Part shown: positions 25,359-34,636 of the stretch, one piece after another
Layout of the letters: each line of letters opens with the position of its first letter
Numbering within the stretch: position 1 is the first letter of the stretch
Source: Flavobacteriales bacterium
GTDB lineage: Bacteria > Bacteroidota > Bacteroidia > Flavobacteriales_D > Sanyastnellaceae
Assembly: GCA_029238785.1 (NCBI GenBank)
Contig: JAQWFN010000123.1
Span: 1 to 64,000 of the forward strand
Direction of reading: 5' to 3'
DNA length: 64,000 nt
Made by a program: the position numbers and the translations under genes
The notes under the pieces: model-generated
What the model was told of the DNA's origin: nothing
What the model saw: only the letters and a program-made list of their open reading frames with translations
Databases searched by the model: none

Positions 25359-26834
25359 TTAATAGGCCTTAGCAAACAATACACGTTTAGAAGATGGCGC
25401 ACCTGTGTAGATACATTTGCCTTCCTCCTCTTTCGCATCCAAAGGAATACACCTAATGGTTGCTTTCGTTTCTTGTTTAATTTTTTCTTCAGTTTCTGCG
25501 GTTCCATCCCAATGAGCAGATACAAAACCGCCTTTTGAGTTTAAAACCTGCTTAAATTCGTCATAATCATTCACTTCTGTGGTATGATTAGTTCTGAACT
25601 CGCTACTTCTCAGAAACAAGTTCTCTTGAATCTTGTTCAACAAAGCTTCAATCACTTCTTCAGCACCTTCCATTTGAAGTGCCATTTTCTCTTTGGTATC
25701 TCTTCGAGCAACTTCAATGCTACCGTTCTCCAAATCCCTTGGCCCCATTGCAATTCGAACAGGAACCCCTTTTAACTCATATTCAGCGAATTTCCACCCT
25801 GGCTTTTTGGTATCATCCAAATCAACTTTAACGCGAATTCCTTTCGCTGTGAGTTTCGCCGATAACTCATCCATCTTGGCAGCTAAAGCTGCCAGTTGCT
25901 CATCATTCTTATAAATAGGAACCATGACAACTTGAATAGGCGCCAATTTCGGAGGCAACACCAAACCTTCATCATCGCTGTGAGTCATAATCAAGGCTCC
26001 CATTAAACGTGTAGAAACTCCCCAAGACGAAGCCCAAACGTATTCCATTTTACCAGTTTTATCGGCAAATTTCACATCAAATGCTTTTGCAAAATTCTGC
26101 CCCAAGAAATGTGATGTCCCGGCTTGTAAAGCTTTGCCATCTTGCATCAAAGCTTCAATACAATAAGTATCTTCTGCCCCAGCAAATCGCTCGCTTTCAC
26201 TTTTCACCCCTCTAATCACCGGCATGGCCATCCATTCTTCAGCAAACTTCGCATAAACGTGAAGCATTTTTTCAGACTCTTCAATGGCTTCAGCTTTGGT
26301 GGCATGAGCGGTATGACCTTCCTGCCATAAGAACTCCGCAGTTCTCAAAAACAACCTGGTTCTCATCTCCCAACGAACAACATTCGCCCACTGGTTAATC
26401 AAAATCGGTAAATCTCGATAACTCTGAATCCAATTTCTATAGGTATTCCAAATGATGGTTTCTGAAGTCGGACGCACGATCAGCTCTTCCTCAAGCTTTG
26501 CATCCGGATCAACCACGACCTCACCAGTTAGCTCATCCGTTTTTAAGCGGTAATGAGTAACAACCGCACATTCTTTGGCAAAACCTTCAACGTGCTTGGC
26601 TTCTTTACTCATGTACGACTTTGGAATAAACAAAGGAAAATAAGCGTTTTGATGCCCTGTTTCCTTAAACATCTTATCTAAGACATCCCTCATGTTTTCC
26701 CAAATAGCATAGCCATAAGGTTTAATTACCATACACCCCTTCACTTCAGAATGCTGTGCAAGGTCGGCCTGCATTACCAATTCATTGTACCATTTAGAGT
26801 AATCCTCAGCTCTTGAAGTCAGTTTATTTGCCAT
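25359..26834 (-). CDS. proS: Prolyl-tRNA synthetase, short archaeal/eukaryotic-like type
   Basis: Predicted 491-residue class II synthetase that charges tRNA-Pro. It lacks the bacterial insertion domain and has the compact organisation of the archaeal-like group, which is normal for Bacteroidota. Class II motif 2 is in [21 protein letters not shown], with RPTSETI upstream; motif 3 lies around [21 protein letters not shown]. The anticodon-binding domain follows, and the C-terminus ends in the family-typical [18 protein letters not shown]. Start ATG 26834. Confidence 0.96.
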   Translation of the reverse strand: MANKLTSRAEDYSKWYNELVMQADLAQHSEVKGCMVIKPYGYAIWENMRDVLDKMFKETGHQNAYFPLFIPKSYMSKEAKHVEGFAKECAVVTHYRLKTDELTGEVVVDPDAKLEEELIVRPTSETIIWNTYRNWIQSYRDLPILINQWANVVRWEMRTRLFLRTAEFLWQEGHTAHATKAEAIEESEKMLHVYAKFAEEWMAMPVIRGVKSESERFAGAEDTYCIEALMQDGKALQAGTSHFLGQNFAKAFDVKFADKTGKMEYVWASSWGVSTRLMGALIMTHSDDEGLVLPPKLAPIQVVMVPIYKNDEQLAALAAKMDELSAKLTAKGIRVKVDLDDTKKPGWKFAEYELKGVPVRIAMGPRDLENGSIEVARRDTKEKMALQMEGAEEVIEALLNKIQENLFLRSSEFRTNHTTEVNDYDEFKQVLNSKGGFVSAHWDGTAETEEKIKQETKATIRCIPLDAKEEEGKCIYTGAPSSKRVLFAKAY

Positions 26835-26947
26835 CTTTGGTATAATTATTGTTCTTTTTTAACGTCCGCTAAAGTAAGAAATAATTATATTGAAGGAGTT
26901 GCTAATTATTGATTGAAGGCGCATTAAAAACAGAAAAACACCATTCT

Positions 26948-28039
26948 ATGAACAAGCTAGCCATCACTTTTGCCCTTTTCGTTTTGCTCTCCCTCACGAG
27001 TTGCATCAGCACAAGATATGCCGGTGATTTCGGAACGGAAACGGACGACCTTTATTATACTTCGAGCGACGACCAGAAATATGACATGAGCCTGAGGCAC
27101 AGCAATGCCGACCTTGCCGATGCTCCTGTCTACTCTTCGCAAGACGACTACTATGATCCAAACGCTCCAGTTGACATCAACAATCAAAACAACTGGAACC
27201 AAAACAACATTTCGCCCAACTTCCAAGACCCCTTCTTCTCTCCAACTTCTTTTCGCTTTGGTGTGAACTACAATTCATGGTTCTTTAGGTGGCACCCAAA
27301 CTACATGGGCTACGGTTACGGACACTATTACCCCTTCAACAGCCCTTTCTACGGTGGTCAATTTAATACCATGTGCAATCCTTGGTTTAACGACCCTTGG
27401 CTTTCTCCTTATTACTATTCTCCCGGAACACTTTGGGCGAACAACTACATGAATTATTGGTACGGTTGGAATAACGGATGGAACAATGGATGGGCAGGTG
27501 CTATGGATGGAAATGGTTTGTTTATGCAAAACAGGCACTTCGGCCACCGTCAGTCTAGTGGAGTGAACTATGCAAACAACAGCACTTATGGCTCAAGTTC
27601 TACCTATCAACGACCAAGAGACATTCAAGTTCGTGTTCCTAATGTGAATGTACCGCGACCAAACAATGTTAATCGAGACGACATTAAAGCAAGTCCTATT
27701 GTTCGAACTCCTGTTGTAACAAGACCAACAGATCCGGATATGAATAACAGTCCTGATCGCCTGCGCGATAATTCTAGACGAAACAATTCTGGTAACAGTA
27801 CTACTCGACCTTCAAATAATACCCGACCATCGAGTCCGAGTGTTACTCCAAGAAGCCCTCAACGAGGTGGAAACTCTGGTAGAACTGGAGGAAGCACTAC
27901 TCCTTCAAGAAGCGGAGGAAGCAGCACACCATCACGAGGTGGAGGAAGTGTTAGCCCTTCAAGAAGCAGCGGATCTCAAGGTGGAGGTTCAAGAAGTTCG
28001 GGTTCTAGCAGATCTGGATCAAGCAGAAACCCGAGATAA
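26948..28039 (+). CDS. Lipoprotein with aromatic/Asn-rich core and basic Ser-Gly-Arg tail
   Basis: This is a 363-residue predicted lipoprotein. The start ATG 26948 gives a signal peptide ending in the lipobox LTSC (Cys 19); the longer frame begins at TTG and only adds 13 residues. Residues about 100-200 are very rich in Tyr, Trp, Asn, Gly and Phe (GYGHYYPFNSPFYGG, YWYGWNNGWNNGWAG). The last 120 residues are low-complexity Ser, Gly, Arg, Pro and Thr (GGSTTPSRSGGSSTPSRGGG) and strongly basic, so they are probably disordered. No enzyme motif. It overlaps the porin gene by one base (TAATG at 28037-28041), suggesting a shared outer-membrane role. Function unknown. Confidence 0.78.
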   Translation: MNKLAITFALFVLLSLTSCISTRYAGDFGTETDDLYYTSSDDQKYDMSLRHSNADLADAPVYSSQDDYYDPNAPVDINNQNNWNQNNISPNFQDPFFSPTSFRFGVNYNSWFFRWHPNYMGYGYGHYYPFNSPFYGGQFNTMCNPWFNDPWLSPYYYSPGTLWANNYMNYWYGWNNGWNNGWAGAMDGNGLFMQNRHFGHRQSSGVNYANNSTYGSSSTYQRPRDIQVRVPNVNVPRPNNVNRDDIKASPIVRTPVVTRPTDPDMNNSPDRLRDNSRRNNSGNSTTRPSNNTRPSSPSVTPRSPQRGGNSGRTGGSTTPSRSGGSSTPSRGGGSVSPSRSSGSQGGGSRSSGSSRSGSSRNPR

Positions 28040-29511
28040 TGAAGCAGCGTTCAGCACATATATTATTGATGGCCCTTTTGTTTTCAGCCTTTTCCACAAG
28101 CGCACAAAATGAAACGGAAGCGCTGAGGTATTCCTTTAAAGACAACTCAGGTTCTGCTCGGGTAACGGCTATGGGAGGAGCCTTTGGTGCTCTTGGTGGT
28201 GATTTGACTGCCCTATCAATCAATCCGGCAGGGATTGCTGTATTCAGACACTCCGAAATGTCCATGTCGCTAGGTCTAAACAGCAGAGCGGTGGGAACAA
28301 CATTTAGAGCTACCACAAGCGATGAAATGCAGTACGGCCTTAATGTGCCTCACATCGGACTCGTTGGGGTAACAACAAGTAACAATCCCAGCTGGAGTAG
28401 AGTGAATTTCGGTATCTCGTTTAATAGAATAAATAGTTTTAATGAACGATTCCGTTCCACCGGCGAAACTCAAGGGAATAGCTTTTTAGAGCAATATGTC
28501 AATCAAGCCAATGGCTTTTTCGGTGAAGAACTCTCTGGAGAATATCCCTTTGGGGCAGGTTTAGCTTGGGATACCTACCTCATCGACCCAATTGACACAA
28601 ATAATCTCGACCAATACATTAGTGCTAACCCCTATGGCCAATATCAACAGTCGAAGCTGGTAACCAGAAACGGACATGCTTCAGAAACCGTTGTGGCTTT
28701 AGGTGGAGTCTATGAAGAGCGACTATATTTGGGCGCTACCTTGGGATTCCCTAGCATTAGCTTCTCTGAAGAAACACAATACAGCGAATCTCAATTAGAC
28801 CCAGATCACCAATTAGAATCATTCACTCAAACAGAAACCATCACCACCAGTGGAAGAGGAATCAACTTAAAGCTCGGTGCTATCTTAAAAGTGAGTGATT
28901 ATCTGCGCCTCGGTTTGGCTTACCACACTCCTAGTGTTTTAACCATTACTGATACTTACGACACAGAAATCAGCAGCACCTTCAAAGATGGAGAACGCTA
29001 CAATGCCCTTTCACCAATAGGCAGTTTTGAATACCGCTTAAGAACACCTTCACGTTATGTCCTCAGCGCGGCATATATCTTAGGGAAGTCTGGTATCATT
29101 AGTGCCGACTACGAATTCATTAACTACAGTGGGGCTGCTATGCGCACCTCTTACAATGCGATTGATCCATATAGTTTTGAAGCCGAGAACGAAATTATCG
29201 ATCAAGTTTTTCGTGGAGCCCATAACGTGAGGCTTGGCGCCGAGATGAGGATCAGTAAACCTTTATCCATTCGCGCTGGTTTTGCCTTACAACAATCTGC
29301 CGAAGACCCCACATTGGTTTCAAGTGTTTCAGATAGAATGAGTTACTCCGCGGGAGTTGGCTACCGTAAATCGGGCTATTTCTTCGATATTGGTTATCGC
29401 CTTACTCAGTGGGAAGACACTTACTTCATCTACAACCCGAATCTCGTGCCGCAAAGTAACCTAAACCACCGTCAAGGTCAATTCGTTATTTCTTTTGGTC
29501 TGAGATATTGA
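28039..29511 (+). CDS. OmpP1/FadL-type outer membrane transport protein
   Basis: Predicted 490-residue outer-membrane beta-barrel with a signal peptide ending near TSAQ. The N-terminal hatch-like motif SGSARVTAMGGAFGALGG followed by LTALSINPAGIAVFRHSE is typical of the Bacteroidota OmpP1/FadL group. The barrel strands end in aromatic residues, and the final strand GQFVISFGLRY is a canonical C-terminal BAM signal. It probably passes hydrophobic compounds across the outer membrane. It is translationally coupled to the preceding lipoprotein and ends at a strong terminator. Confidence 0.87.
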   Translation: MKQRSAHILLMALLFSAFSTSAQNETEALRYSFKDNSGSARVTAMGGAFGALGGDLTALSINPAGIAVFRHSEMSMSLGLNSRAVGTTFRATTSDEMQYGLNVPHIGLVGVTTSNNPSWSRVNFGISFNRINSFNERFRSTGETQGNSFLEQYVNQANGFFGEELSGEYPFGAGLAWDTYLIDPIDTNNLDQYISANPYGQYQQSKLVTRNGHASETVVALGGVYEERLYLGATLGFPSISFSEETQYSESQLDPDHQLESFTQTETITTSGRGINLKLGAILKVSDYLRLGLAYHTPSVLTITDTYDTEISSTFKDGERYNALSPIGSFEYRLRTPSRYVLSAAYILGKSGIISADYEFINYSGAAMRTSYNAIDPYSFEAENEIIDQVFRGAHNVRLGAEMRISKPLSIRAGFALQQSAEDPTLVSSVSDRMSYSAGVGYRKSGYFFDIGYRLTQWEDTYFIYNPNLVPQSNLNHRQGQFVISFGLRY

Positions 29512-29564
29512 TAAGCCCTTTAGAGGAATTAAAAGACTTTCTACGAACAGAAATAAACACGCAC

Positions 29565-29597
29565 AAAAAAAGCAGCTCTATCGAACTGCTTTTTTTT
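29565..29597. terminator. Bidirectional terminator between convergent genes
   Basis: AAAAAAAGCAG pairs with CTGCTTTTTTT around a ten-base loop. T-runs are present on both strands, serving the porin gene (plus) and the coiled-coil gene (minus). Confidence 0.88.
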
Positions 29598-29615
29598 ATT
29601 TCCTCGGGAAAATGC

Positions 29616-30410
29616 TTATTTACTGATTTTCTTAAGTTCAGTAGCAATGAGCTTTTCCATTTTTTCTTTCTCTTCTTCTGCCAATTCAGAATCTACTAAG
29701 ATTCTTCCACTGTGCTCATCAACGATGATTTTCTTACGAGCCGCAACGTCAAGAATTTTCTGTGGTGGAATTTTAATGTAAGAACCAGCTGATGCTTCTC
29801 TTTCAATTGGCACAACTGCCATTCCGTTCTTAGCTGCCTCACGAATTCTCTTGTAAGCTTTCAAAAGACGTTCTTCAATGTCTTTTTCGAACTCTTCGCT
29901 TTTCTTCATAAGCACTTCTTCTTCCGCTTTCGTCTCTTGAATAATTTCTTCAAGCTCAGATTGTTTTGCTTCCAAATCAGCTTTACGATCGTTGTAGCGC
30001 TCCTCGCTAGCTCCACGAATTTCTTCTTTATGAGCAAGTGTAGCTTGGTACTCTTTGATTTTCTTTTCGCATAGTTGAATCTCCAAATTTTGGAACTCAA
30101 TCTCTTTGCTCAAGGAATCAAACTCACGATTGTTGCGAACGTTGTTCTGTTGCTCTTCGTACTTTTTGATCAAGCTTTTGCTTTCTTCGATGGCGTTTTT
30201 CTTGTCAGAAATCATCTGCTCCACCTCATCCTTCTCGTTCTGGAGCTTGGTAACGCGTGTTTTCAAACCTTCCAATTCATCTTCCAAATCTTGAACCTCG
30301 AGAGGAAGTTCTCCGCGGATGATGCGGATTTTATCTATCTTAGAATCGATCACTTGAAGATCGAAAAGCGCTCTTAGCTTCTGTTCTGGTGTAGCCGTTT
30401 TACTTGCCAT
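29616..30410 (-). CDS. Coiled-coil C4-type zinc-ribbon family protein without its cysteines
   Basis: This is a 264-residue protein with a long coiled coil (residues about 15-190) and the C-terminal domain of the zf-RING_7/HP0958-like family. In relatives the end reads CGGCF...IPPQ...CEHCGRILVD and binds one zinc. Here the matching positions read EASAGSYIKIPPQ and IVDEHSGRILVD, so all four Cys are Ser, Ser, Asp and Ser. The fold is otherwise kept. Family members chaperone or bind nucleic acids in some species, but no general role is settled. It lies six bases downstream of the Nif3 gene, a conserved pairing. Confidence 0.88.
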   Translation of the reverse strand: MASKTATPEQKLRALFDLQVIDSKIDKIRIIRGELPLEVQDLEDELEGLKTRVTKLQNEKDEVEQMISDKKNAIEESKSLIKKYEEQQNNVRNNREFDSLSKEIEFQNLEIQLCEKKIKEYQATLAHKEEIRGASEERYNDRKADLEAKQSELEEIIQETKAEEEVLMKKSEEFEKDIEERLLKAYKRIREAAKNGMAVVPIEREASAGSYIKIPPQKILDVAARKKIIVDEHSGRILVDSELAEEEKEKMEKLIATELKKISK

Positions 30411-30416
30411 GTGTGT

Positions 30417-31511
30417 TTAAAAGTATTGAACAGGATTTGTATTTACCTGCGTTAAACGAACTGCAAAGGTAGGAAATTTTTGCATGAGAAAATCAGCTAT
30501 CCAATCCTTTACAAGATGCTCGCTTTCGTAGTGACCAATATCTGCAATAACGAGCTTGTTTTCGGCATCAAAGAACTGGTGATACTTGAAGTCTGCAGTA
30601 ACAAAAACATCGGCTTTCGCCTTGATCGCATCACTCAATAAAAAACTTCCAGAGCCCCCACAAAGAGCAATCGTTTTGACCTTTTCTTTGTTTGGCGTGG
30701 TGTATTTAATCATTTGAACACCTAAATTTTCCTTCAGAAGCTTGAAAAATGCTTTGAGCTCCATTTCTTGAGGAAGTTGTCCTATCATTCCAGAACCAAT
30801 ATTTTGATGCACATTATCCAAACTAATGATGTCGTGTGCTACTTCTTCATAAGTATGAGCTGCTTTCACCCCAGACAGAACAGCAGCTAATCTCCAGTCT
30901 TCAACCAAAAAATCGAGTTGAAATTCTTTTACTTCTTCGCGTTTACCAATTGTTCCTTCACTAGGATTTGATCCTTCACCGGGCTTAAATGTACCATCCC
31001 CCTTCACCCCAAAACTGCACTCCGAATAATTCCCAATCTCACCGGCACCTGCTTCCCAAGCCGCCTTTTTTACGGCCTCTAAACAAGACTCAGGGGTATT
31101 TACAATCAACTTCTTAAGGCGTCCTTTTTTGGGCGATAGAATACGAGTTGCTTCTAAACCCAAGTGTTTCGAGATCATTTGGTTCACTCCATGACTCACA
31201 TTGTCGAGATTTGTATGTATAGCGTAGACGGCTATATCATTCTTAATGGCCTTCATGACCACACGTTCAATATAGGACTGGCCAGTGAAGCGCTTTAATC
31301 CTGAAAACACAATGGGATGATGTGCGATAATTAAATTCGCCCCAATGGCTATGGCTTCGTCAACAACGGCTTCTGTGCTATCGAGGCATATTAAAGCCGA
31401 CGTGAGCTCCATATTTTTGTCGCCCACGATAAGTCCACTGTTGTCATACGACTCCTGTAAACTTGGTGCTGCCCATTGTTCTAATGCTTGAATGATCTCT
31501 TTTAGCTGCAT
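30417..31511 (-). CDS. Nif3-like dinuclear metal centre protein
   Basis: This is a 364-residue member of the Nif3/YbgI/YqfO family, with the central PII/CutA-like insertion (about residues 130-235) typical of the longer version. The metal ligands are in ANLIIAHHPIVFSGLKR near residue 60, AIHTNLDNVSHGVN near 100, and the late ADIGHYESEHLV. Several members carry the annotation GTP cyclohydrolase I type 2, but the true activity is uncertain. It is divergent from lpxK with only 33 bases between start codons. Confidence 0.9.
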   Translation of the reverse strand: MQLKEIIQALEQWAAPSLQESYDNSGLIVGDKNMELTSALICLDSTEAVVDEAIAIGANLIIAHHPIVFSGLKRFTGQSYIERVVMKAIKNDIAVYAIHTNLDNVSHGVNQMISKHLGLEATRILSPKKGRLKKLIVNTPESCLEAVKKAAWEAGAGEIGNYSECSFGVKGDGTFKPGEGSNPSEGTIGKREEVKEFQLDFLVEDWRLAAVLSGVKAAHTYEEVAHDIISLDNVHQNIGSGMIGQLPQEMELKAFFKLLKENLGVQMIKYTTPNKEKVKTIALCGGSGSFLLSDAIKAKADVFVTADFKYHQFFDAENKLVIADIGHYESEHLVKDWIADFLMQKFPTFAVRLTQVNTNPVQYF

Positions 31512-31544
31512 GGATTGTGTATTTTAGCTGACGTAAATTTAGCA

Positions 31545-32546
31545 ATGCACATCGTTCGACTCCTTCTTTTTCCATTTTCTTTGATTTACGGATCAATACT
31601 TTTCTTGCGGAACAAGCTTTTCGACTGGGGGATTTTCCCTTCGGAAAAAGGAGCACTACCCACTTTACTCATTGGGAACCTGAATACAGGGGGTACAGGA
31701 AAAACACCTCACACCATTCATTTAGCCAAAGCCCTTGATTCCTTAAACCCTGCCATCTTAAGTCGAGGATACGGGAGAAAGTCAAAAGGCTATTTTCTGC
31801 TTGAAGATGATATGGACCCCGAAATTTCAGGAGATGAGCCACAACTTTATCTTGAGGCGGGGATGAAAACGGTAGCCGTTTGTGAAGATCGTTTACTTGG
31901 TATAGCCGAACTTAAAAAATCTGGTCATATAGGAATTGTCATTCTGGATGATGCCCTGCAGCACCGATCTCTGAAACCTGACTATTGTATTCTAATGGTC
32001 CCCGGGAAGCGGCCATATTACAAGGACTTTTACTTGCCCAGTGGTGATTTAAGAGACCATAAAATAAGTGCTCGACGTGCGGATGCCGTGATTATTAGTG
32101 AGGCCCCTGATCATTTAGATCTCGTTTCTTGCCGAAGAAAATTAAGCTTGAAAGACCATCAGTTACTTTTTAAAAGTAAAGTCATCTATTTTGAACCTGA
32201 AGCATGGGGGCATCAAAGCAACTTCGACAAGAATAGGCCGGTTGTGCTTTTAACTGCAATTGCCAAAGCGCATCGACCGGCAAATTATCTCGACGAAAAT
32301 TTCGAGCTGAAAAAGCACTTTCAATATCGAGATCACTATCGCTTTTCCCAAACAGATGTTCAGACGTGGACGAATTATTTAAATGCCCATCCAGGCGCAC
32401 AACTAGTTACTACGGCAAAGGATGCAATCCGACTTAAACCTTTTCAGAAAGAACTTCAAACACTCAGTATTTTCATTTTGCCTATTGGCGTTGAAATTGA
32501 AAATGAAGCTGAGTTGATAAATCATCTTAAAAAGCACTTTAAATGA
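31545..32546 (+). CDS. lpxK: Tetraacyldisaccharide 4'-kinase
   Basis: Predicted 333-residue inner-membrane kinase that phosphorylates the 4' position of the lipid A precursor. It has an N-terminal membrane helix (IVRLLLFPFSLIYGSILFL) and the Walker A loop LLIGNLNTGGTGKTPH near residue 50. The Asp-rich VILDDALQHRSLKPD segment lies near residue 130. I prefer ATG 31545 to the TTG ten codons upstream. GTAAATTTAGCA, resembling a weak -7 box, ends just before this ATG. The gene implies a lipopolysaccharide-type outer membrane, matching LpxH at 33.8 kb. Confidence 0.93.
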   Translation: MHIVRLLLFPFSLIYGSILFLRNKLFDWGIFPSEKGALPTLLIGNLNTGGTGKTPHTIHLAKALDSLNPAILSRGYGRKSKGYFLLEDDMDPEISGDEPQLYLEAGMKTVAVCEDRLLGIAELKKSGHIGIVILDDALQHRSLKPDYCILMVPGKRPYYKDFYLPSGDLRDHKISARRADAVIISEAPDHLDLVSCRRKLSLKDHQLLFKSKVIYFEPEAWGHQSNFDKNRPVVLLTAIAKAHRPANYLDENFELKKHFQYRDHYRFSQTDVQTWTNYLNAHPGAQLVTTAKDAIRLKPFQKELQTLSIFILPIGVEIENEAELINHLKKHFK

Positions 32547-32635
32547 GTAGAATAGCTTGAATAAGATTTGGAATACTCATGCCTTAAACGAAACTTTGCA
32601 CTTCGGCTCAAAACTATTTTAAACTAAAAAAAGGG

Positions 32636-32643
32636 TATTTTTG
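32636..32643 (+). promoter_or_regulatory. -7 box TATTTTTG of the TlpA-like gene
   Basis: Perfect TAnnTTTG, 27 bases before the preferred ATG at 32671. This supports ATG 32671 rather than the TTG at 32641, which lies inside the box. Confidence 0.6.
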
Positions 32644-32670
32644 AGAGACCTAATGCGGAAGAATAGAACT

Positions 32671-33825
32671 ATGAAAATTCAGAAAGTAACAACACACCTC
32701 CTTTTGCTCCTAACAGCAAGTGTCTTTTTCGCTTGTAACAATTTCTCAAATATTGAGAGTGGTATCAGCGGCACGATTGATGGCGCCGAAGGAGAAACCA
32801 TTTACCTTCAGCGCTTTGTTAACAACAAAGCCGTTGTTACCGATTCAGCACTTATTAACGACAAAGGACAATTCCTTATTCAACCAGAAAACGGTTTAGA
32901 ACTGAATTTTTACAAGCTGATGCTTTCTAACGACCAGTACATTGTATTGGTAACTGATTCTACAGAGCACTTATCTATTGAAACAAGTGCCGACAATTTC
33001 GAGGAGGATGCTCAAGTAAAAGGCTCTCACAATACCTGCCGCTTACTGGACTTTCACAGAAGCCTAACGAAAAAACAAGAAAAGCTTATCGAGTTAAAAG
33101 CGCAAACCAACAATCCTAAATTATCTGATGATGAGCGTCAATTGGCTCAAAAACAGTTAATAGAAATTGCCGGAGAACGTCGTCAAGAATGTTTGAAATT
33201 TATTGATGATGAACTCCCTTCTCCAGCAGTTCTTGCAGCGTTGTCTGAGCTAGATGTAAACCGAGATAAAGACCATTTCATCAAGGTAAAAGAAGGCTTA
33301 AAATCAAATTTTAGTCACACTTATTACTATAAGATGGTTGACCAACAGATTCAGAAAACCAATCAGCCAAAGCAAGAGCGTCAGCAGCCCAACACAAAAT
33401 ATGGAGCTGGTATGGAGGCACCACAAATTAGCATGCAAAATCCTAAGGGTGAAACAATGAATCTTTCTGATTTGAGAGGGAAAGTTGTTATGATTGACTT
33501 TTGGGCCTCTTGGTGTGGTCCTTGCCGCAGAGAAAACCCTCATGTGGTTGAAGCTTACAAGAAGTACAACAAAGAAGGCTTCGAAGTATTCTCTGTGAGT
33601 TTAGACAAGCAAGTAGATAAATGGGAGCAAGCTATTGAAAAAGACGGCTTGTTATGGCCATACCATGTAAGCGACCTCCTAGGTTGGCAAAATGCAGCGG
33701 CCCAAAACTATGGCGTATCTAGTATACCTCACACTGTCTTGGTTGGAAGAGATGGTAAGATTATCGCTACACATTTAAGAGGTTCTGCGCTTAGTGCTCA
33801 ACTCAGCGAAATTTTCGGACATTAG
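32671..33825 (+). CDS. TlpA/ResA-type thioredoxin lipoprotein with DUF4369 domain
   Basis: Predicted 384-residue exported redox protein. The signal peptide ends at a lipobox-like FFAC (Cys 22), so it is probably a lipoprotein facing the periplasm. Residues 30-130 match the DUF4369 beta domain common in Bacteroidota thioredoxins (GISGTIDGAEGETIYLQRF). A charged helical linker follows. The thioredoxin domain carries MIDFWASWCGPCRRENP with the CGPC site near residue 281 and the cis-Pro in SSIPHTVL. It likely reduces disulfides in periplasmic or cytochrome substrates. Its 3' end overlaps the lpxH reading frame by 32 bases. Confidence 0.9.
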   Translation: MKIQKVTTHLLLLLTASVFFACNNFSNIESGISGTIDGAEGETIYLQRFVNNKAVVTDSALINDKGQFLIQPENGLELNFYKLMLSNDQYIVLVTDSTEHLSIETSADNFEEDAQVKGSHNTCRLLDFHRSLTKKQEKLIELKAQTNNPKLSDDERQLAQKQLIEIAGERRQECLKFIDDELPSPAVLAALSELDVNRDKDHFIKVKEGLKSNFSHTYYYKMVDQQIQKTNQPKQERQQPNTKYGAGMEAPQISMQNPKGETMNLSDLRGKVVMIDFWASWCGPCRRENPHVVEAYKKYNKEGFEVFSVSLDKQVDKWEQAIEKDGLLWPYHVSDLLGWQNAAAQNYGVSSIPHTVLVGRDGKIIATHLRGSALSAQLSEIFGH

Positions 33826-34636
33826 CGGGTCTAAACCATCATCTTTGGAAAACGTTCAGCTTCCGGAAGGAAAACACATCTATTTTGCTTCAGACTTTCA
33901 TCTTGGGGCACCTAGTGCTGAAGCGAGCTTAGTTCGTGAGAAAGCGGTTGTTGCTTGGTTAGAGCATATTGCTCCTAGCGCTCATGAAATCTATTTGGTA
34001 GGTGATATCTTTGACTTCTGGTTTGAATACAAGCACGCAGTTCCTCGTGGCTTTTCTCGTTTATTAGGCACCCTATCTCGCTTAACGGATGCCGGTATTC
34101 CTATTCATGTCTTTACAGGAAACCACGACATGTGGATATTCGACTATCTCCCAAAGGAATGTGGTGTGCAAGTTCATCGCGACTCCATTCAGCGCTCTTG
34201 GAATGATGCCCGTTTTTTCATTGGGCATGGCGATGGCTTAGGTCCTGGTGATTATGGCTATAAATTCATCAAACGTGTTTTTTCTAGCCGCTTATGTCAA
34301 TGGTTATTTGCCCGTATCCACCCTAACTTTGGAATTGCAATGGCTAATTTCTGGAGCAGAACCAGCAGAAAAGCAGGGGGTGAAAAAGACAAAACTTTTT
34401 TGGGCGATGACAAAGAGTGGTTAGTAATTTATGCCAAAGAAATACTTGAAAAAGAACACTTCGATCACTTTGTTTTTGGCCATCGCCACATGCCTTTAGA
34501 GATTAATCTCGGTAAAGAAAGCAGATATACCAATCTGGGCGACTGGATTTCCTATTTCACTTTTGGCGTATTTGATGGTCAAGAAATGAAGCTATTGAAT
34601 TGGGAAAAGCCTTCACCTCATCATAAAGCGACATAG
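33794..34636 (+). CDS. lpxH: UDP-2,3-diacylglucosamine diphosphatase
   Basis: Predicted metallophosphoesterase of up to 280 residues, hydrolysing UDP-2,3-diacylglucosamine to lipid X in lipid A synthesis. Metal motifs in order: YFASDFHLGAP (Asp, His), LVGDIFDFWFEY (Asp), FTGNHDMWIFDY (Asn, His, Asp), FIGHGDGLGPGDYG and VFGHRHMPLE. The start is unusual. No ATG precedes the fold; GTG 33794 lies inside the thioredoxin gene, and TTG 33845 is an alternative. The 3' end overlaps the convergent gap gene by 24 bases. Confidence 0.88.
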   Translation: MLNSAKFSDISGSKPSSLENVQLPEGKHIYFASDFHLGAPSAEASLVREKAVVAWLEHIAPSAHEIYLVGDIFDFWFEYKHAVPRGFSRLLGTLSRLTDAGIPIHVFTGNHDMWIFDYLPKECGVQVHRDSIQRSWNDARFFIGHGDGLGPGDYGYKFIKRVFSSRLCQWLFARIHPNFGIAMANFWSRTSRKAGGEKDKTFLGDDKEWLVIYAKEILEKEHFDHFVFGHRHMPLEINLGKESRYTNLGDWISYFTFGVFDGQEMKLLNWEKPSPHHKAT

